DNA of 64,000 bases, taken from positions 1 to 64,000 of the forward strand of contig JACPFJ010000005.1 of the NCBI GenBank assembly GCA_016182975.1, written 5' to 3'. The position numbers and the translations under genes were made by a program. Positions 15,744 through 23,077 of this stretch are shown here, one piece after another (positions within the stretch are counted from its first letter, which is position 1; each line of letters begins with the position of its first letter). Under the pieces are notes generated by a model, which saw nothing but the letters and a program-made list of their open reading frames with translations, had not been told where the DNA came from and made no database searches. This stretch comes from Deltaproteobacteria bacterium (GTDB lineage Bacteria > Desulfobacterota > Desulfuromonadia > Geobacterales > Pseudopelobacteraceae).

Positions 15744-17294
15744 CTAAGCAACTCGAATTGGGGCTAGGGCAACATCGAAATTGAGTAGCTTGAGGGCCGA
15801 CACGGCATTATATAGATTGAGCTTGGCGAAATAAGTCATGTTTTGCGGGAAGTTGGCAACCAAAGCCTTGTCATCGGCTATGCCGAAGACCAGGTTCCCT
15901 TTCTTCACTTCATCAGTGAAAAATTGCGGCCATTTTTCTGCGCATTTGGCGCGGAAGGCGTTCGATTGCCGGTAGCTTTCGGCGGCGGTTATGCCTTGGG
16001 TAAACAAATATGCAGACTTGGCGCCCCATGTCTCTTTCACATGATAAAAGGTCGTGCTGGCATGGTCGTACAGGTCGCAGAATTCGATTTTAGAGTGGCC
16101 GTTGATATGGACAAAATCCTGATCCATGCAAGTCCAGCCGTTTTGAGCGGCTACGAATTGGTTGTAATTTAACTCTACTGGGTGCTGCGCTTTGTCCCAG
16201 GCGGGCAGAGTTCCGTTGTGGACGGCCAAATTTGCCAATTCCCCATTGATGAAGGTTTGCACCTCTTCAAGAATCTGGAACCACTGCTTGCCGAGCTTGA
16301 TGTAATGTATGGTCCCGATGGCGGTCTCAAAGACCAGCAGGTTGTAGATCGGCTCCTTCTTTATTTCGGGGTGGCCGGTTTCATTGAACCCAGTCACTGA
16401 CATCTTGTGGAGGTCATCGAGGTTATCAATCGTATTGAAGCCTTTTTCAATCAATTTTTCTCGGACAAGATCCAGGTCGAAATCCGTGATTTCCACCTTG
16501 TGGTGTTTGTATGTGACGTGGAAGTTCTCGCACTTGAATTGTGCGAAGGGATCTTTAAATTCAAGGTAGATGTTTTCCCGTCCGGCTTGGCCAAGCCAAA
16601 AGTTTTGGAAACCGGCGAACATCAGAGCTTCGAGCTGATCCAGCGTTGATTTCTCTTTGACCTCTTTATACGATTTCGGCAGATGCACTTTTTCAGGCTG
16701 AGCGAGAATTGCTTCGATTTGGTTGAGGACTTCGCCGACGTGGTTGATATCCTTGGCTGTTCGAAGCGCCAAGGAGGACTTGCCGACAATCCTGAATTTT
16801 CTACCTTCGAATTGCGCCTTGCCCTCGATTGCGTTCAATATCCGGTTATAATTGTCTCGGTCGAATAGAGGATCGTATCCGGCGACGGCCCGGATGATTT
16901 GGCGGGTCGTGCCTTTCATGGCCTTCTGGTTGAGGGCAGAGATTTCCTTTTCGTCGATCATCCGGAGCGCCATATCCAGGCCGAAATCTTCAGAAACGTA
17001 GTCCAGGATTTCGGTGAATCCGTAGCCGCCGCTGAGGATGTAGTTTGAGGCGTTGTGATGAATTACGAGGATGAAGCTACTGCTGAAATTGTGGATATCG
17101 TCAGTGCCCTCTGGGAGGAGCGGCATGATATAGGCTGCCCAGGAAGGAGTAGAAACCTTGTTCCTTTGAACGAAGAGTTTGCGGTTTGCGTCTGAGAATT
17201 GGAGGGCGTAGCCTTCAGCGGCAAAGTCGAGGGTGTCGAAAGCGATGTGGGGCTTTACTCGGTAGATGACGACACGGTTAGTTTTCTCTCTCAT
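15744..17294 (-). CDS. TIGR04141 / DUF6119 sporadically distributed protein
   Basis: A 516-residue protein recognised by its overall sequence as the family called sporadically distributed, TIGR04141 (DUF6119). Typical stretches are LPEGTDDIHNFSSSFILVIH, LSGGYGF followed by a helix ending DFGLDMALRMI, and KNLVFGIADD-like text (here KKGNLVFGIADDK) near the end. The biochemical role is unknown. The family occurs patchily and often within restriction or other defence loci. It has a good ribosome-binding site (AAAGGAGGGG) and starts 23 bases after the hsdR stop, so it belongs to the hsd transcript. It could be an accessory or separate defence factor. Confidence 0.85.
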   Translation of the reverse strand: MREKTNRVVIYRVKPHIAFDTLDFAAEGYALQFSDANRKLFVQRNKVSTPSWAAYIMPLLPEGTDDIHNFSSSFILVIHHNASNYILSGGYGFTEILDYVSEDFGLDMALRMIDEKEISALNQKAMKGTTRQIIRAVAGYDPLFDRDNYNRILNAIEGKAQFEGRKFRIVGKSSLALRTAKDINHVGEVLNQIEAILAQPEKVHLPKSYKEVKEKSTLDQLEALMFAGFQNFWLGQAGRENIYLEFKDPFAQFKCENFHVTYKHHKVEITDFDLDLVREKLIEKGFNTIDNLDDLHKMSVTGFNETGHPEIKKEPIYNLLVFETAIGTIHYIKLGKQWFQILEEVQTFINGELANLAVHNGTLPAWDKAQHPVELNYNQFVAAQNGWTCMDQDFVHINGHSKIEFCDLYDHASTTFYHVKETWGAKSAYLFTQGITAAESYRQSNAFRAKCAEKWPQFFTDEVKKGNLVFGIADDKALVANFPQNMTYFAKLNLYNAVSALKLLNFDVALAPIRVA

Positions 17295-17317
17295 TTCCCC
17301 TCCTTTTAGAGGCCGGA

Positions 17318-19693
17318 TTAAAATCCGGCGTATAGCAACGTCTGCAATTCATTCACAGCTTCCCGCAGCTTTTCCGCCCCGCCGAAATACCCGGCAATCT
17401 CGATCACGTTCCCCCGCTCAGAAATAGGCGGCACCTTCAGGATGTCCGGCACAACAAATTGCGCAGTACCATGCTGGGCATATTTTTCGAGAAGTTCTTC
17501 GAGAATAGTCTTGGCCTCAGGCCCGAACTGATCAAAAAAGTCCTTCCGTTCAAGCCTCAACCTTTCTGCTCGCTCGCGGCGGGTCCGCAATGGAGCATTG
17601 AAGGCAAGATGACAGAGAAGGTCGAAGGGATCGGCTTCCGGCTGACCGACTGAATCGGCCAGTTCATTGAAGTTGATCCCCCGCTCCTCAAGCTGCCGGA
17701 TCACCTCGGCCCGTTCTTTCGGGTTGGCCCACTGCTCCCGCATCCGGATGGCGCCTGGGAAGAGCGTGCGCACCTTGTCCGCGGCATAGTCCCTGTACTT
17801 GACCACCCGCAACTGTCTGCCGTCCGGGTCGAGCTCGTAGACCAGATGAGCGGCTATCTCCACCTGGCCGCCGTCATAGTAGTACTTGCGCCGCTCCCGC
17901 TCGCCGTCGTCAATGACAACCCCGGTTGGCCCGTATTCGTCCTGAATACCACCATCTTCCACAACAGGTGCCTCTTCCGTAACGGTGGTCTCGTAGGTGA
18001 CACCGCTTTCGTCGATTTTTTCCTCACTGACCAAGGCTGGATCACCATCAAAATCGGGGTCGGCAAAGAGCCGGGTAGCGCTGCCGGTGTAGTCGAGGAT
18101 GCTGAACCAGAGCTTGCCGTAATCATCCCTGACCCTTGTCCCCCGGCCGATGATCTGCTTGAACTCGGACATGGTGCCGATCACCCGGGCAAGGACGATG
18201 TTTTTGCATGTGGGGGCATCGACACCGGTGGTCAGCATCTGCGAGGTGGTGAGGATAACCGGGGTCTCGGTTTCCAACTCCTGGAACCTCCCCAGGTGAC
18301 CACGGCCTATGTCCCCTTCAATGGACGTCACACGGCAGACGTAATCCGGGTATCGGCTTACCATATCCTTGTTGAGATTGCCGAGTGACCGCCGCATTTC
18401 ATCGGCGTGCTCCTGGTCCACACAGAACACGATGGTCTTGGCGAAACGGTCGGACTTGGACAGGAAGTCGGAAAGGTGACGGGCAATGACCTCGGTACGG
18501 GCCTTCAGGGCGACAACCCGTTCAAAGTCCTTGGTCTGATACTCATCGTCGGGAATTTCCCGACCGTAACGGTCCAGGTCACCCTTGCTGGGGCGCCAGC
18601 CTGCAGCGTCGTAGTCGGTGATGACCCGGTGGACCCGGTAGGGGGCGAGGAAGCCGTCGTCGATCCCTTGGCGCAGGCTGTACTGGTAGATCGGGTTGCC
18701 GAAGTAGAGGTAGGTATCCCGGTTGTCTTCCCGGAGGGGGGTAGCGGTCATCCCGACCTGGAAGGCCGGGGTGAAGTAGTTCAGAATCTCCCGCCAGTTG
18801 CTGTCGTCACGGGCGCTTCCCCGGTGACATTCATCGACGATGATCAGGTCGAAGAAATCCGGCTTGTACTCCTTGTAGAGTCCCGGCCGGTTCTCGTCCT
18901 TCGCCAGGGACTGATAGATGGCGAAGTACGTCTCCCGGCTCTTGTTGGCCCCGCCATTCTCGATCTTCCACCGGGCATCGCCGAAAGGGGCGAAAATCTT
19001 GTCCTTGGGGTCATCCACCAGAATATTCCGGTCGGCCAGGTAAAGGATCTTCGGACGACGGTGCTCGCCGGCTACATTCCATCGGGCGCTCCAAAGTTTC
19101 CAGCAGATCTGGAAAGCGACCACAGTCTTGCCGGTGCCGGTGGCCATGGTGAGGAGGACCCGCTTCTTCCCCTGGAGGATGGACTGCACGGCCCGGTTGA
19201 TGGCGATTTCCTGGTAGTAGCGGGGACTCTTGCCGCTGTGATGATAATATGGAGAGAGGAGTCGCTGGGCTGCTTCAGAGGTGATTGTTTGGGCGGCTTG
19301 GAGGCGCTGCCAGAGTTCATCAGGAGTGGGAAAGGAACCAATCTGCCGTTCAAGACCGGTGAGATAATCAAATTCGATGATCTCCTTGCCGTTGGTAGCG
19401 TAGGCAAACTTGAGTCCCAGAATCTCGGCGTAATCCTTTGCCTGCTGTAACCCATCGCCGGATGTCAGGTAATCAGGCTTGGCTTCCACAACGGCAATGA
19501 GATAGTCGCGGGTATAACGCAGCAGATAGTCAGCCCGCTTCTGCGGTCTACGTCTCACTTTGTTCCCGGCAAGAACGATCCGACCGTCGGTGAAGGTAAT
19601 CTGCTCATTGATCCGATGGGGCTCATTGTCCCAACCGGCCTCAACCAACTTCGGCAGTACGTATTTTCGACAGGTATCCGCTTCGTTGCTCAT
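17318..19693 (-). CDS. hsdR: Type I restriction enzyme motor/nuclease subunit
   Basis: A 791-residue HsdR (EcoEI-like size). The N-terminal PD-(D/E)xK nuclease has D55 (RADYLL) and E70-A-K72. The SF2 translocase has Walker A MATGTGKT (183-190), DECH (287-290), GMTATP, and a late motif GRGTRVRDDYGK with the arginine fingers. The C-terminal ~200 residues are helical and bind HsdM. It moves DNA through the complex and cuts unmodified DNA at a distance. A perfect 14-bp palindrome lies just upstream of the start codon and may be a control site. Confidence 0.95.
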   Translation of the reverse strand: MSNEADTCRKYVLPKLVEAGWDNEPHRINEQITFTDGRIVLAGNKVRRRPQKRADYLLRYTRDYLIAVVEAKPDYLTSGDGLQQAKDYAEILGLKFAYATNGKEIIEFDYLTGLERQIGSFPTPDELWQRLQAAQTITSEAAQRLLSPYYHHSGKSPRYYQEIAINRAVQSILQGKKRVLLTMATGTGKTVVAFQICWKLWSARWNVAGEHRRPKILYLADRNILVDDPKDKIFAPFGDARWKIENGGANKSRETYFAIYQSLAKDENRPGLYKEYKPDFFDLIIVDECHRGSARDDSNWREILNYFTPAFQVGMTATPLREDNRDTYLYFGNPIYQYSLRQGIDDGFLAPYRVHRVITDYDAAGWRPSKGDLDRYGREIPDDEYQTKDFERVVALKARTEVIARHLSDFLSKSDRFAKTIVFCVDQEHADEMRRSLGNLNKDMVSRYPDYVCRVTSIEGDIGRGHLGRFQELETETPVILTTSQMLTTGVDAPTCKNIVLARVIGTMSEFKQIIGRGTRVRDDYGKLWFSILDYTGSATRLFADPDFDGDPALVSEEKIDESGVTYETTVTEEAPVVEDGGIQDEYGPTGVVIDDGERERRKYYYDGGQVEIAAHLVYELDPDGRQLRVVKYRDYAADKVRTLFPGAIRMREQWANPKERAEVIRQLEERGINFNELADSVGQPEADPFDLLCHLAFNAPLRTRRERAERLRLERKDFFDQFGPEAKTILEELLEKYAQHGTAQFVVPDILKVPPISERGNVIEIAGYFGGAEKLREAVNELQTLLYAGF

Positions 19694-19704
19694 GAGAGTG
19701 TCCT

Positions 19705-19718
19705 AGGTAAATTTACCT
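19705..19718. promoter_or_regulatory. Perfect palindrome before hsdR
   Basis: AGGTAAATTTACCT is a perfect 14-bp palindrome centred about 18 bases upstream of the hsdR start, in the 54-base gap after the Fic gene. It could bind a dimeric regulator controlling restriction timing, or form a small mRNA hairpin near the ribosome-binding site. Confidence 0.5.
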
Positions 19719-19747
19719 GAATTAACTATGCCTTCCCATTATGCGGC

Positions 19748-21148
19748 TCATTTCAGCTTTCTCACCTCCTGCCACGCCGCAAATTCCGCAGGACGCAGGC
19801 GATAGCGGGCTATTATCCCAGGGTGCAGGCGCTTGATCTCATCCTGGACCATTTCGACAAAGGCGGAGCGATTCTCCGCGTCGATGCGCTTCTCCGCGAA
19901 CTGTTCAATTGTCTGCAGAATATCCGGCCGCTTGTTGCGCACGATATCGGCCACCAGTTCGTGCAGCTGCAAACGATAGCGAAGCCTTATCGGGTCTGGC
20001 TCCGCCAGGCTTTTGCGGACCAGGACATATTCCTTGGTGGATCGCTCGTATGCCCAGACAAACAGATCCCGCAGCAGTTCGACTCTGTTCATCTCGTACA
20101 CGCCCAGCATGGCGTCGATGTAGGCCCGATCCGGCACATCGATAAACGTCAACGGTGAGAGGTTATGCTTTATCAGCGGGATATTGGCCCCGAGTCGGGA
20201 AACTCGCTTGTTCACGTCCTCAAACGGCTGCAGATACGGAATATGTACCAGGATGAAAAACGCCTGCTCGAAGGGATCTTCGATTTCAGAAGCTTTTCTG
20301 AGGATATCATGAAAACACTCTTCGATGAGCTGTGGCACCGCAAGCGGCACAAAGACAGAGCCGCCGATCTGGACAGGCCGGGACCGCAGGCGTCCGCTGG
20401 CGTCCGGGTCGGGCATCAGGTTTTCCGATAATAGACCGTGCAAACTGAGAAAAGTATGCGTATCAAACCCGACGGATTCCGCTTCATCAAGCAAAAGCTC
20501 AATGGCCGTCTTGTGATTGAGGATCATCTGCGCTTCCTGGGCATCCTTCCCTTCCGCATAACGGCCAAACTCGATCAGGTTTTGCGTGTCGATACGGGAG
20601 TAGGTGTTCCCCTCCAGACGGCTGGATGCCCACGAAAGATCGATCAGCAGTCGGTTGAGAATGGCCCGGCCATAGGTCCCGGCAGGTTTTTCGAACTCGC
20701 CCGTATCACCAATGCGCCGCAGGTGTTTGCGGGTCATCTCACCCAGATACCATGTTGTGTTGGGGATATAGGCATCGAGGAATGAGCGCTCATAACCGAC
20801 AGGGGGGCGTGCTCCCCTTGGCCGGCGCACCTGGGAGAATATCTCGCGGCCCTCTTCGGAGAGCGGAATGTACGTTTCGTAGGTTTCTTCCGCACCGGGT
20901 GCTTCTGTTTTGGGTGAGACCACACGGATGTCAATTGGCGCGAGCAACCGGTAGATCGTCGCTTTGCCTTTGCCGACAGCAGCGATGTACCGCTTCGCAG
21001 TCAGTTCGGCAAGCCAGCGCTGTACCGTACGCAGGTGCGGAGGGTTATTCAGTTCATTACGAATGCTCTCACTGTTAAGTCCATCAGGGTGACGGGCCAG
21101 GAGAGCTAGGATTTCTTCTTGTTGGGGAGACAGCAATGTAACAGTCAT
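19748..21148 (-). CDS. Fic-family protein with N-terminal winged helix and altered active-site motif
   Basis: 466 residues. The N-terminal winged-helix domain (about 5-70) is followed by a linker and a Fic domain. An inhibitory-helix motif is present at 175-181 (SSRLEGN, the S/TxxxE(G/N) form). The catalytic loop reads QPFEDVNKR (307-315) where classical AMP-transferring Fic proteins have HPFxDGNGR, so the catalytic His position is Gln. This form recurs in a Fic subgroup as far as I recall, and classical AMPylation is doubtful. The start is ATG 21148, before MTVTLLSPQQEEI. It lies first in the island operon, upstream of hsdR, and direct repeats precede it, so it may act as a transcriptional regulator of the locus. 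Confidence 0.85.
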   Translation of the reverse strand: MTVTLLSPQQEEILALLARHPDGLNSESIRNELNNPPHLRTVQRWLAELTAKRYIAAVGKGKATIYRLLAPIDIRVVSPKTEAPGAEETYETYIPLSEEGREIFSQVRRPRGARPPVGYERSFLDAYIPNTTWYLGEMTRKHLRRIGDTGEFEKPAGTYGRAILNRLLIDLSWASSRLEGNTYSRIDTQNLIEFGRYAEGKDAQEAQMILNHKTAIELLLDEAESVGFDTHTFLSLHGLLSENLMPDPDASGRLRSRPVQIGGSVFVPLAVPQLIEECFHDILRKASEIEDPFEQAFFILVHIPYLQPFEDVNKRVSRLGANIPLIKHNLSPLTFIDVPDRAYIDAMLGVYEMNRVELLRDLFVWAYERSTKEYVLVRKSLAEPDPIRLRYRLQLHELVADIVRNKRPDILQTIEQFAEKRIDAENRSAFVEMVQDEIKRLHPGIIARYRLRPAEFAAWQEVRKLK

Positions 21149-21179
21149 GTCCTGGTCTCGCTCTTGATATTGACGAATC

Positions 21180-21263
21180 GCGACACACATAATGTCGCTA
21201 ATCGTCGTGAATTGCAAGTCATTTTGTCGCAAACCGTCGTGAACCCTGTCGTTAGGGCTGTCG
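21180..21263. promoter_or_regulatory. Repeated TGTCG-type sites upstream of the Fic gene
   Basis: Two 18-bp direct repeats match at 16 of 18 positions: GTCGCTAATCGTCGTGAA at 21194 and GTCGCAAACCGTCGTGAA at 21226. They are 32 bases apart, about three helical turns. TGTCG also recurs at 21247 and 21259, and GCGAC-N9-GTCGC (21180-21198) forms a dyad. This cluster directly precedes a gene encoding a winged-helix protein, so autoregulation is a reasonable guess. A separate hairpin follows near 21289-21310 (GCTAC...GTAGC). Confidence 0.5.
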
Positions 21264-21338
21264 CGATGTATCGCATGATGAGCCGATAGCTACGGCAAGC
21301 TTGCTGTAGCCCGAACACCGACATAATGCAAGGAACGA

Positions 21339-22134
21339 TCACAGTTCCAGTTCAATGACCAGGCTATTATCGTACTGAGGATTCACTTCCACATCCTTGT
21401 AACCATACGGATTAACAATCACCCGTGTCTTCCCGAGCATGTAGTCGAACGAATTGTGCGTATGGCCATGGACCCAGAGATCGGGACCATGGTCGATGAT
21501 CTCGTTGGAAAGATCGGTCATAAAGGCGCAGTTGAGACTGTCCCCCCGGAACCTTTCGTGGATCGAGAGTGGTGATACCCCATGGTGCGTTACGACAACC
21601 GTCTTCTTGTCACCGGCAGTTGCCAGTTTTTCGAAGATATAGCGCTTCGATTCCCGAAACAATTCGACCGTTTCTTCCGGCAGAAGCCTTGTTCCGTCAG
21701 TCTTCCTGATCACGACAAAGTCGTTCATGTTCTTCCGGGCATACTGCATCTTGAAAAAGTCCTTCCCCTGGAAATCGGTCCAGAGGGTCGCCCCGACAAA
21801 CAGGATACCGTCGATCTCCACCGATTCATTTTCGAGAAAGTGGACGTTCTTGGGAAACGAAAGTTGGGCTTTCAACTCGTGAATGCGCCCGAAGAAATCA
21901 TTGTGGTAGAAGAAATGATTCCCCTCAACATAGACGACTGCCAGGAACTGTCAGGACTTTGAGCCAGGTTTCCTGTCGGTGGGCCAGTCCGATGTCGCCG
22001 GCAACCAGGGCAACCGTTTCTTTGTCTGTTGGCAGAGGTGGAACCACCATTTCGAGAATGCGGGGAATCTTATTGGCAGGCCAGAACTCGGCGTGGATGT
22101 CGGAAAATGGACGAACCAGCACGATACTCTCCAT
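21339..22134 (-). pseudogene. Metallophosphoesterase gene, frameshifted
   Basis: The first 60 residues (MESIVLVRPFSDIHAEFWPA then VALVAGDIGLAHRQETWLKV) and the last ~195 (VVYVEGNHFFYHN, VVTHHGVSPLSIHER, LWVHGHTHNSFDYMLG, VIVNPYGY) are two parts of one calcineurin-like phosphoesterase. They are in different frames: the first runs into a stop at VPGSRLC, and the second continues one base off. Metal-binding motifs DxH, GNH and GHTH are all present. A short deletion near 21945 is the likely cause. It is the rightmost island gene and appears dead. Confidence 0.75.
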
Positions 22135-22594
22135 GTGATGTTACGGGTGGAAATTGGATACTAACATGGTGCAGTTTAGCCGATTGCCAGGAATATAACC
22201 GATTATGGCGGCATTTTGGTCGCCAAATATGAGGCGTCTGCAAAATGACGCATCAAATGGTTTCCCCAAAACGCCATTGATGGATGACAAAATGCCACCT
22301 CGAATGGCACCATTCGGTTCATCACATCTTTCTGCACCGGAAACGAAAAAGGCCCCCATTGAGGAGGCCAGAGAATCAGAATATATAGTGCTGCTGGATT
22401 CACGCCGCTTTAGATTGCCTGTCGGTCAGCCTGAACTGCCGTGGCCGATGGTCATTGACCACCGCGAGAAGTCACCTTCCCGATTCGCCCCCAGATTTTA
22501 CAGCGTGGGACTGTTCGCCGCTGCTATCCTTTGCAACGTGTGCCGGCCTGGATAGGACCGCCAGGATTTGCTCCTTCCTCGCATTGTACACCAT
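22135..22594. other. Gene-free right border of the island, repeat-rich
   Basis: No gene is supported. Between about 22200 and 22330 variants of CAAAATG(A/C)C(G/A)C, with their inverted forms, recur five or so times: GGCATTTTGGTCGCC, GCAAAATGACGC, CCCAAAACGCC, GACAAAATGCCACC. This resembles the multi-repeat ends of some insertion sequences. The remainder up to the terminator shows nothing I can assign. Confidence 0.45.
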
Positions 22595-22623
22595 AAAAAA
22601 GGCCCTGATCTCTCAGGGCCTTC
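22595..22623 (-). terminator. Terminator of the tRNA-Met transcript
   Basis: AAGGCCCTGA and TCAGGGCCTT form a 10-pair stem with a short loop. Leftward it is followed by a T run (six A on the plus strand). It lies 33 bases beyond the tRNA 3' end. Confidence 0.85.
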
Positions 22624-22655
22624 TGGTCTTGTCCGGACGGTGCCGGACTATTTAA

Positions 22656-22732
22656 TGGTGGCGGTGCAGGGACTTGAACCCCGGACACTACGGATATGAG
22701 CCGTATGCTCTAACCAGCTGAGCTACACCGCC
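22656..22732 (-). tRNA. tRNA-Met (CAT anticodon)
   Basis: A 77-base cloverleaf with the CCA end encoded. The acceptor stem is GGCGGTG/CACCGCC, the D-arm contains TAGCTCAGCTGGTTAGAGC, the anticodon stem ACGGC... flanks the loop CTCATAT (anticodon CAT), and the T-loop is GTTCAAG. It has elongator rather than initiator features (paired first position). A CAT anticodon can also be tRNA-Ile2 with modified C34; elongator Met is the default call. It bounds the accessory island, and tRNA genes are common integration sites. Confidence 0.93.
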
Positions 22733-23077
22733 GTTCGACTTGGTCCCGATCCTCTCCGCCACGCTCGGCAGACAGGTTTCCGCTACATCGGTCGGGCCGC
22801 GGGCCTTGTTGAAAAAAACCTTCTCTGTGACCTCCAAGGAGGCCGGCTTATCAGGCCTGCGGAGGCACAAAAACAGACGGTTTTTATATGTCATTCCGTC
22901 ATTCGTGTCAAGCCCTTTTCTCGCCTCACCCCTTTTCTCCGCGCCTTATCTGAATGGCTGCCATCGGACATCGTTCGGATGAAAATTTCTATCCCAGATG
23001 GCCGACAGAATGTGTTACACATGAAGCAATGATCAGATGCAACAGTCACTCCCAGAACACTCGGAAGAAAAGGTGAT
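22733..23077. other. Divergent intergenic region, tRNA promoter and c-di-GMP gene leader
   Basis: This stretch holds the leftward tRNA promoter (22883-22911) and a ~150-base tRNA leader with a small AGGCC/GGCCT hairpin near 22840-22860. The last ~150 bases precede the PAS-GGDEF-EAL gene. No additional gene is supported. Confidence 0.5.
22883..22911 (-). promoter_or_regulatory. Predicted promoter of the tRNA-Met gene
   Basis: On the minus strand a perfect TTGACA is followed by a 17-base spacer and TATAAA, a near-ideal sigma-70 promoter. The start point would lie about 145 bases before the tRNA 5' end, leaving an unusually long leader that RNase P would remove. Confidence 0.75.

Noticed and set aside
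22141-22359. A 72-codon minus-strand frame at the right island border
   Set aside because: It lies in repeat-rich sequence, has no ribosome-binding site and shows no recognisable motif.
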